Assembly: GCA_015680685.1 (NCBI GenBank)
Contig: MNCI01018013.1
Coordinates: 1,567-65,566, forward strand
Reading direction: 5' to 3'
From: Gnetum montanum
Lineage: Eukaryota > Streptophyta > Gnetopsida > Gnetales > Gnetaceae
Length of the DNA stretch: 64,000 nt
Positions 1 to 11,607 of the stretch are shown here, in pieces (within the stretch, counting starts at the first letter, position 1; each line of letters starts with the position of its first letter). A program made the position numbers and the translations under genes. The notes under the pieces were generated by a model, which made no database searches, was not told the origin of the DNA, and worked only from the letters and a program-made list of their open reading frames with translations.

Positions 1-100
1 ATGAGGTGTGTAGGCACTTAGTCTACGAAGTTAGACCGGATCGTGTGTGTTACGCTCGTATTCGTATGGTTGAGTGTAGGGGTACCTCGTCACTCATCAA
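1..100. other. Unassigned flank
   Basis: Short stretch richer in CpG (gttacgctcg, attcgtatgg) than the DNA that follows. It carries the same ttacgctc word that is frequent in element A, but is too short to assign. No gene seen. Confidence 0.3.
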
Positions 101-731
101 CTATCAACCAAAGGATGTTACATAGTAAAAAAAAAATTACTAGTTAAAAATTACATCTTATAAAATTATAACAAACTACCAAAAAAATAAAATACTATAA
201 AATGCATAAAAATATAAATTTAAGCATTAACTTTACTAGTTTTCTCATAGCTTCACAACTAATAGAATCACCTAGAAGGCATAAAATAAAAGGAAAAATC
301 AATCCTAAGGCTGAGTAGGGGAAACAAACTAGAAATACTTCCTTAAGGATTTTGGAATCTAACATCTAGATAATTATGCGTAGGATCTAGCTACATCCAA
401 AGACTTAGTACCAAACATTTAAGCATACAAATATCATAAAATAGTAAAACATAACATAAAATAAATATTATTAAAATATCTAAAAAGAATCTACCACTAC
501 CCTAAACCCAAATATTATGGAGCATAGCATCCTTTATTAGTTTCCAAAAAGTCAATGTTAAGGTGTGTAATTATTATGCATAATGAAAATTTTCAAATGC
601 TAAAAATTAAACAAAAGGTTGCAAATAGACTTACTTATAAATTTTTAAGTATAGTTCAGTAGAGTCTAATGGCTTGATGATAATTTATTATATTTTTCAT
701 GTTATTTATCCATTGTTTTAAATATATGTTG
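101..731. repeat. Direct repeat R, copy 1
   Basis: About 630 bp, starting at ctatcaaccaaaggatg and ending near aaatatatgttg. It matches 6158-6772 in the same orientation along nearly the whole length with small indels. The copies share no TG...CA ends and I see no target duplication, so they may be two copies of a dispersed repeat or a duplication rather than LTRs. No coding potential. Confidence 0.75.
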
Positions 732-2161
732 GAAAAAATATGCTAGAATTATTTTTATATTTTTCAAGGCCTAAATACCTCTAAATAGACTCAGTGATTA
801 TGAAACATGAGTATGTGTTTATTATTGTGAATGTTGAAATAGTTGGTTTGTGTATGAAACTGCAATTGGCTATCATAAAAGAAATTTATCTAACTTTGTT
901 GAATACTGTGAGTTGTTGAAGGTTCCTATTTTGTCAAATTACTTAGTCTATATAGTCCCCATAGTACTTTACTTTTAACAAATAGAATTTCACAAAGACA
1001 TTTGAGCACAATTCTACCAATCTAATCCTAATTTTCCCTAGAGAGAATTTCACAAGAAAACTAGAAATAGAGCGAGATTCAATGGGTCTTAGAAAGAGAA
1101 AAGAAAAAAAAGTAGATTTGCATGGGATCTCAAACATTTAAGTACGATAAATTGACATGAGGAAACACTTCACAATAAAGTTATTCCAATTCAATATATT
1201 ATGAATCATCCAAACCTTCTAAGCTCAATAAGTAATTTCATAAAGAAACTCTATTTAACTACCAAAATGCTTTATAAATGACAAAGTACAAGCTTCTATT
1301 TGGCTAGTTAAAATTGGTCTAGAATTGCAAACAATAGAACTTCCAAAAATATTTGACAATTTCAATATTGTAATATTAAAACAATAAACTTTAAAAATAA
1401 ATAAGCTATTTCAATCATCTGAAAGTATCAAAGGTTACCGAGATTCCCTAAACTCAAATAGACACCTTCTATAAGACATTACTATTAAATTGGTCAAGAT
1501 GCTTTTATACAACATAAGCTGTTATATGGAAAACCATAATAGAAGTCTAATATTGCGCAAAAAGAGAGTTATAAAGGTAACTTGAAAAAATCTCAAAATT
1601 AAATACCAAACATGATACTATCTAAACCATTAGCTAAGTAATTAAAACAAAATAGGAAGAAATGAACTCATAGGATTAAAACAAAGTAGTTGAACTAATG
1701 TCTTTAGCAAGCCATGCTTTAAAAGAAACCTCCAACAATTCTTCAAAGTTGCTTCTCTCCAAAATTCTACAAACCCAAGCCCCCCACCCCCCCTCTTCAT
1801 TCTACCCTTGAAGCCTTTTTATAGTGACTTCAAGGTAGTTAGAATCATCATGAGAAGTTGAGATAAGTTACACACATTATGGGGGTTGGTTATAACCACC
1901 ATAGAGTTAAATGCTATAATTGACAAGTGTTTGGTAGTTACAACCATTAAGATAGTTTAGTTATAACTATCACAGGAAGTTACAACGGCCTTTAAAATTA
2001 ATGCTATAGTTGACACTTGTTGTCCGTAAATTTTTGAATTCTAAACATAATGAACCCTATTGATGAACCTCAAATTACCGGTTCTAATAAAACAAGGTAT
2101 TTCACACCAAAGTTAGCTTCCATGCATATCCATCACCATGGAAATCAATTCTATAACATGA
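732..2161. other. No gene seen; AT-rich intergenic DNA
   Basis: Long AT-rich stretch with frequent stops in every frame. The only notable local feature is a C-rich run near 1777-1794. Around 1810-2000 short words such as tagttataac and gttacaac recur without a clear period. Nothing else supportable. Confidence 0.5.
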
Positions 2162-2199
2162 ACTCTTGACGTTCTCACAGCATAGCATACCGATCTTCA

Positions 2200-2830
2200 T
2201 GTCTCATACTAAGGTTACGTGGTTAGGATTGTATAGCAACATTACCAACCAATCTGGCCATACCATTACTTTCTTTGCTATTCCTTTTACCATTACTTTC
2301 TTTGCTATTTCTTTTGATGGTAGCGATTTGGTGTTTTCTCTATTTTCACCTATTATGGATTGTGTGGAAACATTTTGTCTTTCACTCCTTGTTTTCAAAG
2401 AACTTTTCACGCTTATCTTTGCTCTTTCCTGAGAAGAACTTTGGTGACAGCCTTGGTAACCTTGCCCCGTCAAAGACTTTCTACACACCACTCCTGCAGT
2501 GCCGACAGATGACCATGATGCCGAGAAACACTCGGAAACGGTGGCAGGACATCCATTGTTGGAAAAAGAAGATGAATACTCATAATCAAGACAGGATGCA
2601 TGTAGTAGATCACCCATACGTCGGTGTTGGCCAGATTGGAGATGCCGTCGCCGTCGCTAAGGGGATGCATTTCCACCAGGGAGGAGCTGGTACCGACCAT
2701 GGCGTTGTCGTGTTTCGTGGATGGCATTCATACACCATGTGCCTGCTCATCACTCTGCTAGACCAGCTCTGCAGCCGTCGCCGTTATCATTGGAGATGAT
2801 TCTTAGATGCTCCGTGTTCGTGCGCAGCAG
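2200..2830 (-). other. GC-richer, gene-like remnant, unassigned
   Basis: This block has clearly more CpG and codon-like structure than its surroundings and lies downstream (minus strand) of the LysM receptor fragment at 3064-3445. It could be the remains of the same gene. A short minus-strand frame ending near 2204 has a weak resemblance to the region around the kinase beta4 strand (pattern ...NPNHVTLV), but this is not enough to assign a kinase domain. Several frames overlap and none is convincing. Treat as decayed exon or UTR material of unknown origin. Confidence 0.25.
2262..2311. repeat. 27-bp tandem duplication
   Basis: Two adjacent copies of a unit beginning taccattactttctttgct, almost identical. 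On the minus strand this produces a repeated short peptide in an otherwise unassigned open frame. Confidence 0.75.
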
Positions 2831-3063
2831 GTCACACCTATTTCTATTGACTTCGTCTCAAAGAAATTCGCTGTTTGCGGAGAGTGTGAATGAAAGAACG
2901 TGTCTCTCGCTGTTTGCAGAGAGTGTGTGAATGAAAGAATGTCTCTTTCATACTATCGCCATCGTTGTCATAACTGTTGTTGTGGATGGCTACCCACATG
3001 CTGCTGGCGCTACATTGTCCGCTGTGTTCGCTGCTAGGGCTTGACGTAGGCCATGATTTTTTG

Positions 3064-3445
3064 TTAATTTTTTGGATCCTCACAGGAGCAATTGATGCTG
3101 ATATTGAACACGTTGTCAGGCTGCAGCGAAGTGACAAGAATTGTGTTGGTCGTCATCGGGTAGTCTTCGGCAGCTACAATACGGCAATGGAATTCGAAGC
3201 CTGACGCTTTCCTGAATATAAATCTGGCTAGTTGGCGGATTCATGGGGTTGTAGCTTGAAATATCCTCGACCGACATTATATTGTCGAATAGTTGCTGGA
3301 TGTAAGTGATGTTTGTGTTCTGCGAGACATTGAAGTAAACCAGAGCCAAATTACACTGCCTGTCGCACTGGTCTAGAGCCCATGGTAGGGTGCTTGTCAT
3401 GGCAATAGCCAAGATCACACATAGATACTGTAATCTTGATTCCAT
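3064..3445 (-). pseudogene. LysM receptor-like kinase ectodomain fragment (LYK/CERK1-type)
   Basis: Read from the ATG at 3445 on the minus strand. A hydrophobic signal peptide (about residues 5-23) is followed by the typical N-terminus of plant LysM receptor kinases: a CDRQC cysteine pair, NITYIQQLF, an SSYNP turn and RIPLPYCSC closing LysM1. After a frame change near 3185 the reading continues in another frame with QPDNVFNISINCSCEDP, which matches the family segment between LysM2 and LysM3, and then stops at 3064-3066. LysM2 is missing, so there is an internal deletion plus frameshift. In intact family members this exon leads to LysM3, a transmembrane helix and a Ser/Thr kinase that sense chitin oligomers or Nod-type signals at the plasma membrane. 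None of these is clearly present here, so this copy is dead. The family assignment rests on the cysteine and YNP pattern and is fairly secure. Confidence 0.7.
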
Positions 3446-4265
3446 TGCATAATGTTTTAGCCCTAATTTTGACTCGATTACATGAACATTCAATATGTTT
3501 GGGCCATTTGCAAGTGCGTATCATGGAGGTGTGCCTTGTTCAATTATGAGTAGTCATTCTGGGTTTTTGTTTTCCACATGCACTTGACCAGATTCAACAT
3601 TGTAGCCCTTTCCAGCAAAAGAGTCAATATAGTTTCAGCAGCAGATCTTGTAAATCCCAAATCCCATAAGTGAACATCTGTGCACTAGTTCCTTGAAACA
3701 ATCCACTACTTGTGATTTTTTTTGCCAAATTGGCCATTCTAGATCATTAGAGAATAGTTTTCTCTCTACTACCACAATCAATAAAAACCATGCAGGTATC
3801 ATAGTGAATATTTTGTGCACTCTTACAAGCATTCCATAAGCATTGATTTACTCTAAAGCCCAAACAGGTATCACCATGAACCAATTACATGGCTACCCAA
3901 TGTAAAAATGAAAAAGTTGATTAGAAAATTGGCCCATGCAAATTCAAAGATCAATTCAGTTGATGAACTCCCAAAAATTTGGGAAAACATACAACATCAT
4001 CATCTCATTTGGAGGGATAGCAATTGACTTGTGGTATGATTCAGTTGGTTATCACATGCAGGGATTTGCAGGGAGGAATTTTAACATTGATGTGCCTATC
4101 TTGTAATTTTAATGATGTTATAACCCACTCTTTTTCCCTTAACCAACTTCATCATGCAAGCCTATTTAAGGATTTGAAACCCCAAGAGCCATCAATTCTC
4201 TTTTCTTTTTAATAATTTATTTTCTAGTGCTACGACCTTGTAAAGTCTTTGCCATGAAATGGCCA
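3446..4265. other. No gene seen
   Basis: AT-rich DNA upstream of the LysM fragment (its promoter side). Short frames of 60-70 codons occur on both strands, without recognisable motifs. Confidence 0.5.
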
Positions 4266-6040
4266 AAATGTGCCAACACTAAGATTAGTAGTTGGCCTCT
4301 TTGCCAAACATAATATTTTGAATTTTCATAGATTGTTATTTCCATATATATTCATGTACCCTTTTGAATTTTATTCCTTGTTCATTGAATTAACTAATTT
4401 TATTGCAATAAGAAAACATAACCATAGAAGTCATAAATTTCTTGGAGTAAATATGCTGGTATTATGGATAAAATATTATTTAACATTGCATATAGGCTCT
4501 CCTTGAAATGTTATGGATGAAATATTATTTAGTGTTACCAATAAGTTCTTTCTCTAGCCTTACTAATAAGCTCTCCTTGGAGAGGTATTTACGAGGCAGA
4601 ACTACTGCATTTATGTATAAAGCTTTGATAGGCCATTGATGGAAACAGGAAGCAAATCTCCATTGAGGCCCCCTCAAAAACCACAAAAATAGGCAAATAG
4701 ATAAAACTACAAATATGATGGTGATCTAGTCATACAAATTGAATTCTTCAAATCTGTTGGAATTGCATGAGGCTTTTTTTAGAGTAGGTATTTTTAGCAT
4801 GAATTCAATGTTGTTGATCATGTGCCTCATATATTTGGTTATGCACAAAATATTATTTAGTGTTACTAATAAGATAAGATGTCCCTTGAGCGTTATGGAC
4901 AAAATAATATGTAATGTTACCCATATGGACAAAATAATATGCAACGTTACTATAATCTTTCTCTAAAGTGTTATGGATAAAATAATATTTAGCTTTATAA
5001 TAACCTTTTTGTTATGAACAAAATATTATTTAACATTATTGATAAACTCTTCATGAAATGTTATGGATGAAATTTTATTTACTGCTCTATGACTTTTAAT
5101 TGGCCTCTTGGCTAGCCAACGTAGCTTAGTTATATATTTAATATATATATCTATAATTTGGTCGATGGAATCTTACAAAAATGAAGTTTGAGTTTAGTTC
5201 ATCTATTGTATTAAAAATTATTCAAGTTGTCATTTTATTAAATTCTATGTGTTCTATAATAATTTTGGTTAAATCACTATGAATGCATGATGAGAAGGAT
5301 AACTAATTCCAAGTTTGGTACTAAATCTTGTGCTATAAAATATTTTGAATTTTCATAGATTGTTATTTCCATATATATTCCCTTGCCCTTTCAAATTTTA
5401 TTTCTTGTGCATTGAATTAACTAATTTTATTATAATAAGAAATAAACATAGAAGCCATAGATTGCTTGGAGCAAATATACTGGTATTATGCATAAAATAT
5501 TATTTAATGTTGCATATAGGCTCTCCTTGGAATGTTATGGATGAAATATTATTTAGCATTACCAATAAGCTCTTCCTATGGCATTATGGCCAGTATATTA
5601 TTTAGTGTTATCAATAAGCTCTCCTTGGAGCATTATGAATGAAATATTATTTAGTGTTATCCATCTAAGATTGGTTGTTGGCCTCTCCCCTAAACAAAAT
5701 ATTTTGAATTTTCATATATTTTTATTTCCATATATATTCTTGTGTCCTTCCAATTTTTTTTCTTATGCATTGAATTAACTAATTTTATTGCAATAAGAAG
5801 ACATAAACATAAAAGCCATAAATTTCTTGGAGAAAATATGTTGGTATTCTGGATGAAATATTATTTAATGTTGCATATAGGCTCTCCTTGAAATGCTATG
5901 GATGAAATATTATTTAATGTTACCAATAAGCTCTCTCTCTAGCATTACGAATGGAATATTATTTAGTGTTACTAAGAAGCTCTCCTTGGAGTGTTATGGA
6001 TGAAATATTTTTTAGTGTTACTGATCTATGAGTGGTAGTT
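4266..6040. repeat. 48-bp minisatellite inside about 330-bp larger repeats
   Basis: A unit of about 48 bp with core ttatggatgaaatattattt, followed by a GTTACCAATAAGCTCTCC-like half, recurs more than ten times (for example near 4463, 4511, 4840, 4894, 4972, 5013, 5061, 5534, 5633, 5898, 5996). Larger blocks of about 330 bp that start near attttgaattttcatag recur at about 4315, 5342 and 5702 and each carries one or more minisatellite units. Short open frames in this interval are by-products of the repeats. Confidence 0.75.
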
Positions 6041-6157
6041 AGCCTCTCAGCCAAAAAAATAAAAAAAATTTATACATAACTCAATAAAATATAAACCGCT
6101 AAAATAAATTAATGTAATTTAGGCTTACATCAAAGATAGATAAGTGTAAAATCCACA

Positions 6158-6772
6158 CTATCAACCAAAGGATGTTACATGGTTAAAAAAATGCTAGTCA
6201 AAAATTACATCTTAGAAAAATATAACAAACTACCAAAAAAATTATAAAATGCATAAAAATATAAATCTAAGTATTAACTTTACTAGTTTTCTCACATCTT
6301 CACAACTAACAAAATCACATAGAGGGCATGAAACGAAAGGAAAAATCAGTCCTAAGGCTAAATAGGGGAAACAAACTAGAAATACTTCCTTAAGGATTTT
6401 GGAATCTTGGATAATTATGTGTAGGGCCTAGCTAATTCCAAAGAGTTAGAACCAAACATTTAAGCATACAAATATCATAAAATAATAAAACATAACATAA
6501 AATAAAGATTATTAAAATATCTAAAAGAATCAACCACTACCTCAAACCTAAATATTATGGAGCATAGCATCCTTTCTTAGTCTCCAAAAAGTCAAAGTTG
6601 AGATGAGTACTTATTATGCATAATGAAAATTTTCAAATACCAAAAATTAAACAAATCGTGCCAAATAGACTTATTCATAAATTTTTGAATCTAGTTCAAT
6701 AGAGTCCAATGGCTTGATGATAATTTATTATATTTTTCATGTTATTTATTCCATTATTTTAAATATATGTTG
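6158..6772. repeat. Direct repeat R, copy 2
   Basis: Same sequence as 101-731, same orientation, with scattered substitutions and small indels. Left edge is at ctatcaaccaaagg, right edge at aaatatatgttg. Confidence 0.75.
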
Positions 6773-7006
6773 TTATTATAATGTTTGGCTTGGGCATTAG
6801 ATAATCAAACAAATTTACTTGGTAAATAAGTTAGATTTTATAGCAACTTGTATTTTTGGATGTTATGATTTGTATCTCTCTCTTTTTCTCTTTGTGTTTT
6901 GTGGTTGCTGACGATTGGATGTTATATCATTTCTAGCTATATGTTAGATTTTCTCACTTTGAATCTTAATTTTTATCTAATATTTTAGTTATTTATCTTT
7001 CATTAT

Positions 7007-7600
7007 TATTATGCATTAATATTTTCTAGCTAATGTGCACTAACTGATGAATGAGTTTTAGCATACTCTCATCAAGGATGTGGTATAGGCATTACATGAC
7101 ATGTGATGACATGGTTGATTTATGTGTGAGCTTAGTATTTTATTTTATGAATTAAACTTGTTATGGTTCATGCCATTTCTTTATGTTTTATTTTTGGGCA
7201 TGCTTTTTATGTAAGGGAGGTTACATACATTACAAGAGTTTTTATTGTAGAGTTTTAGTTTTTAGAAATTACCTAGTTATGTTATGATGAAGGTTTTGGG
7301 TGTTTTTCCATAAAAATTATACAATCCTTTCAATTGGATACTTGGGCATCTAATTTATTAGATATGAAAGTGTTGTTGATTTAAAGATTTATGGTAGTAA
7401 GTGGAGTGTGACTTGTTCATGAGCATTGGATAGGATGAGTTCATTGTTAAGTTTTGTGTGTTGTTCTTGATTTGTACTTTACATTCTAGGTGAGTAATCT
7501 TGAATTCTTTTCTTGTTAGTTTTGGTCCATAGGTTTTTTTGCACATTTAACATGGGTTGGGTACTATTTAATTTATAAAGATCTATGTAAATTTTAAAGG
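7007..7600 (+). repeat. Repeat C (probable LTR), copy 1, left part
   Basis: Matches 52540-53135 from attaatattttc through ttgggtactatttaattta. The match is broken here by insertion of element B and resumes at 45948. Together the two parts reconstruct a unit of about 2.4 kb once the SINE at 47141 is removed. No coding content. Confidence 0.75.
7596..7600. repeat. Element B target-site duplication (left)
   Basis: aaagg precedes the 5' LTR. The 3' LTR is followed by aatgg at 45948-45952. One mismatch in five is plausible for an old insertion. Confidence 0.5.
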
Positions 7601-9016
7601 TGAAACACCACCAAATTTGCAGGTTGTAATCTTTGTAACCCCATTCCATGAGACCCATGGCAAGACTTCATTGTAAATGCGAGGATTGTAACCCATGGGG
7701 TGAAATCTCACATACTTTATACTTTTGGGATCAAAAAATGCATCATGAGTGATCAAAGTCTCATCCCCCAAGTGAAAAAATAGGGGGTGGGGCTTGTTGG
7801 TGGGTGTTCAAAATGCCTTTTGGAATGCCAAAATTGACATTTTGATGGGTTTTATGGGGGGTATAGCATTTTCTACGTTGAAGACATCTACATGGGGGTA
7901 TAACTTAGCTACCCCCAATGTGGAAGGATGTGATGGCATCTATGCTTAGTGTAGAGGGGTTTGGCATCACCCATGCCTAGTGTGGGAGGTATAACTCATA
8001 CCCCCTAGGATTAATACATTGCCTCCAGTGTTGACACTTCATCCCCTTAGTGTGAATACTTGATGGTCAAGAATTCAACACATGTACCAACTTCAACAAG
8101 GATCATGCATGTCAACATTGTGGTTGGAAGGCTAGCGTGGATGGACAAAGCCAGCATGGATAAAATTCATGTTTACTATTTTTAGTAAACAAAATGGCCA
8201 TGGGGATATGACACTTACCATATATGATAACCCCCCTTGATTTGGACATCCATCTCATTTGAGTGTAGCAAAAATTTGCAGCCAATTTGTTAGCAATTTG
8301 CAGCAAAACAGTTTGGACAAAACCCTGTAAAAGCCAATCCCCCACACCATGAAATAGTTCCACTCTTTTTGAAATTTCCACACTTTGCATCTTTCAGCAT
8401 CCAAGAGCTCTTACAACCAAGAATAAAGCACCCCCATAGCCATCTTTACCCCCATAGCCTATTAACCCCCTTGAGATTTGTGATATTTTTGGCATGAATG
8501 TTGAGCAGCTAGGAACCCAAAACTCCCAGAGTTATCCACTTTGGTAAGGAAAATCCCTCACATTTCTCACATCCCTATGTCAACAACATAGTAGATCTGG
8601 TTTAAAAGTAGTAAAGATTCAAAGGCATCGGGAGTGGCAGGACCTCCCAATCGTGGACTTGATCATAGAAACTTCAAAAAATCCTGAATCCGCATCTATG
8701 TAAACCCTCCTGCTGCAACAAGCTATCTTGTACACATTTTCTCTACTTCCATTATTTTTATTGAAATAAATTTTATAGTTTCATTTGTGTGCAAGTTTGT
8801 TTGTTTATTTCATTTTGGTGCAATTTCTCTTCTAGATTGGTACTTTGCATTTCTATTTTCATTACCACCATTTGCATTTTGTAAGTCCCTGGGTGATCTA
8901 CTAGATTGTCTAGGGTACCAAGGATCTCATTTTTTGTGGAGGCCCTAGAGATATGAGGTTAAGAATTGTGTGCATTGAAAACTTAGTTTTTCTAGTAGTT
9001 AAGGTTTTCGGTCACA
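7601..9016 (+). repeat. Element B 5' LTR
   Basis: 1416 bp, starts tgaaacaccaccaaa and ends ggtcaca just before the primer binding site. Its first 45 bp and its last 470 bp or so match the 3' LTR at 45430-45947. The middle (about 7645-8545) has no counterpart there. It holds clustered words of the type ccccc(a/t)...tgtgg and tagtgtgg between 7860 and 8040. Confidence 0.85.
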
Positions 9017-9026
9017 ATAATTTTTT

Positions 9027-9045
9027 TGGTGCTAGAAAGAGGGCC
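9027..9045 (+). promoter_or_regulatory. Element B primer binding site
   Basis: TGGTGCTAGAAAGAGGGCC lies 10 bp after the LTR end. It differs from the element A site by one base. TGG pairs with the CCA end of a tRNA; I cannot name the tRNA with certainty. Confidence 0.65.
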
Positions 9046-9777
9046 TCCACCTAATTTTTGCATCAAAATCTATTTTCCCCATTGCCAACATTTCTTTTCT
9101 TCTCAAAATATTTAATTCTTATAGCAAAACCCTTTGAACTCTACTCATCAATCAACATTTTTACTCATACCTTTACAACAAAAACCTCAGCGTGGAAGTT
9201 GTAGGTATTTGAGTTTTAGATCTTCACAATACTTGCTATGAATTTCAAAGTCCAAGGCCATCATGGATATCATACCCGTCTTGCTACCAAAATTTTCTTA
9301 GTTTTTCTAGATTTTGTGGATTTAACATCCAAATCCCCATCCCCCTTGCTATGAAAATCGGTAGCTTTCCAAGGCCATCATTTTGTGGAAAGTCAAAGTT
9401 TCTATTATAGGTTTCAACCCCTCCCCCCATACCAACATTGAATAGAAAGTTGTAAGACCTCCCATCTTACCTCCTTTCTTTTCCCTATACTACATCCTAG
9501 CATAGGTACAGTTAAGAAGCTAGGAGTGGGTGGAGTGTGATACCATCTAATTTCCATTTTTAGTAAAGGGGTATACCCCGTTTAGTAGCCACTTACTATT
9601 TATAGTAAGTAATCAATTTTTAGTCATTTTTTCTTTTTTTCTTTAGCCATTTTTAATTCCACTTGTTGGAATTTTCTCTTTATTCAACCTTTTAAAACAT
9701 TTTTTAGTATTTTAGCTTCTTTTTTATCATGTCATTGCAACAATCAATCAGGTTGCCATTTGCATTCATTGACAATA
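9046..9777 (+). other. Element B leader, interrupted by element A
   Basis: Untranslated leader between primer binding site and gag of B. The remainder continues at 27316. AT-rich, no open frame. Around 9535-9610 there is a short palindromic patch (cacttactatttatagtaagta). Confidence 0.6.
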
Positions 9778-9782
9778 GGTCT
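9778..9782. repeat. Element A target-site duplication (left)
   Basis: ggtct, repeated exactly at 27311-27315 directly after the 3' LTR. Confidence 0.95.
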
Positions 9783-9961
9783 TGAAACACCGTGAAAATT
9801 GCGAGTCAGCCTCAGGCGAAGATTCGCGATTCAGGCAAGAATACATGACCAAATTCCAGAAGGGAGAACAAGGCAAAGTAAGGCAAAGAGACGCGTAGCA
9901 TCAAGTCTTCGGTTTCCTTTGCAGATTTCCAACATCACTATGTTTTATCTTTGTAAGCTAT

Positions 9962-10387
9962 ATCACGCGACGTAGTGTAATGACGCTTAGCGTGATTCTG
10001 TTCAACATAGTCTAGTATCAGAAGGCAACTTACTTCGGGATCTAGAGAGGCTTAAGCAGCATAATATGCAACTTATCGTATATTTTACTAAGTGTTTGGT
10101 CCAAGGCTGAGTTTACGCTCTGTTACGCACGGCAGTGTAATGAGCTTTGAAAAAGTCAAAGAAAGTCCAGAAGAAGCGCAATAGATCAACTCTTTTTCCT
10201 TTTCTTGCGGATAGATCACCTTACGCTCATTACACAACGCAGCGTATCTCAGCGTAATGCATCGGCAAGCTAATCATCGTTTACGCTTCACTACGCTCGG
10301 TGGCATAAACGAGTGTAAAATAGCTTGAATACATTGTTTTCATGCTTTGTTACGCTCCTGCACGCAACACAATGCTAATGAGCGTAA
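9962..10387. promoter_or_regulatory. Array of TTACGCTC/GAGCGTAA inverted pairs in U3
   Basis: Short perfect inverted pairs sit one after another: ATCACGC (9962-9968) with GCGTGAT (9990-9996), TTACGCT (10221-10227) with AGCGTAA (10251-10257), and TTACGCTC (10350-10357) with GAGCGTAA (10380-10387). In the 3' LTR the pair CGTTTACGC (26223-26231) and GCGTAAACG (26248-26256) is also perfect. Pair spacing is 20-30 bp. Function unknown; protein binding sites or RNA hairpins are both possible. Confidence 0.65.
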
Positions 10388-10568
10388 TGTAGCCCAAAGT
10401 CAGCTAAGACATGCCCGACGCACATCTGTTATTCACACGCGTAGTACGCAAATGAGCGTATTCTGCGTAATCATAAAGTTCAACATAAAGCTGGTTAGGT
10501 CAACGGCATTTCGAAAGGTTTGAAACACGTGTCATCACGGCCAGACCTTCTCCACACGTCGTCAAACC

Positions 10569-10576
10569 TATAAATA
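10569..10576 (+). promoter_or_regulatory. LTR TATA box of element A
   Basis: tataaata in the context acctataaatactttag, kept identical in the 3' LTR (26514-26521). A G-box-like cacgtg lies about 40 bp upstream (10526-10531). Transcription would start near 10600, giving U3 of about 0.8 kb. Confidence 0.75.
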
Positions 10577-11371
10577 CTTTAGTTAGCGAAAACATACAAA
10601 AAAAGGAGACAGACAAAAAAGAACACAGAGACAAAAAAAAGAAGAGAGAGCAGCACTTTGGCAATTTTTGATAGCATCACCTTCTAACAGAGGCAGAGCA
10701 TATTTCGCTTGAGCATTGGCAGCAGGAGCAATTACCCGTTTGGCGAAGACACAACTTTCTCCATTTGTGATCATCGGCAATTTCGAGCAAAGACTACCTA
10801 AGGAAAAAGGAGCAAATCAGAGATCAAGAGATCATCTGGTGTGGTTTGTGAGTTTCTATTGGTCAGAAGCAGTTGATCAATAGACGTCAGAACTTGACCT
10901 TCCTTGCATCCCATCTCTGGCCTACGAGGTAGATCGGACTCCATTCTGTATCTCTACTTATACAGTTTTCCTTGTTATTTTATGTCTGCTTCACACAAGG
11001 CAATCAAGGTCTCCCCAGTGTAACGTGATATACCAAATATTCATTTTTTGGGTCAAAGCCATAGATCTTGAAGTCACGTGTTTCTCTCATGTCTGATTCT
11101 CTTTACCGTGTTAGCGTTATCGTCGTTATAATTCATCTGCATCATTTTTCTCTCATTTTACAATCCGTCGAATCAAATCGTTCCACACAACATCCATAAT
11201 CTCCATCGGTTTACTTATTAGTAAGTCCCTGTCTGATCGACAAGACCGTTCAGGGCGCTGCAGATTCATTTTTCCAGCATAGCCCTCACATGGATCCGTG
11301 GTCAAAACTGTGTACACGGGGTTTTGTTTGGTATTTTCCAGCTGCCAACATTTTCCGTCGTTACAGTTTTC

Positions 11372-11390
11372 TGGTGCTAGAAGGAGGGCC
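11372..11390 (+). promoter_or_regulatory. Element A primer binding site
   Basis: TGGTGCTAGAAGGAGGGCC, 6 bp after the LTR end, conserved with element B (9027-9045) with one mismatch. The conserved length of 18-19 nt and the initial TGG fit minus-strand priming by a tRNA 3' end. Confidence 0.75.
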
Positions 11391-11607
11391 TAGGCTCCGA
11401 TCCGTATTTTTCGGGTAGCCCTGTTAGCGATTTATACCCAAAACCGTAAACGTAATACCTCTAGGGAAGTTTATGGCAAATCGTGTGGTGTAGATCGGTC
11501 ACAGGAACGATTCCCTTGGAATCCTACAGGGCAGAAAGCCTATTTGCGATCTTTTTGTCAATTGCTTATTAGATCCTGTCATTTGTCACAGCTAATCCAC
11601 TCGATCA
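11391..11607 (+). other. Element A leader before gag
   Basis: Untranslated leader of 217 bp. No motif recognised apart from the adjacent primer binding site. Confidence 0.6.

Larger units (their letters stand above)
9783..11365 (+). repeat. Element A 5' LTR
   Basis: 1583 bp, from tgaaacaccgtg to cgtcgttaca. Same length as the 3' LTR at 25728-27310, aligned without net indel. U3 (about 9783-10600) contains a G-box/ABRE-type cacgtgtc at 10526-10533, a TATA box at 10569-10576 and a series of small hairpins built from ttacgctc words. The R and U5 region that follows is plain. Confidence 0.95.

Noticed and set aside
2204-2617. Receptor kinase domain on the minus strand
   Set aside because: Only a weak resemblance to one short kinase segment; no glycine loop, HRD or DFG motif visible.
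2962-3204. Plus-strand open frames opposite the LysM fragment
   Set aside because: No motif, and they overlap the recognisable minus-strand coding segment.
101-6772. Repeat R as an LTR pair
   Set aside because: No TG...CA ends, primer binding site, polypurine tract or element coding sequence between the copies.
8112-8390. 92-codon minus-strand frame
   Set aside because: Lies entirely in the 5' LTR of element B, and the corresponding stretch is absent from the 3' LTR; no domain recognised.
11372-11390. Naming the priming tRNA
   Set aside because: The match starts with TGG as required, but I cannot assign the tRNA species from memory with confidence.
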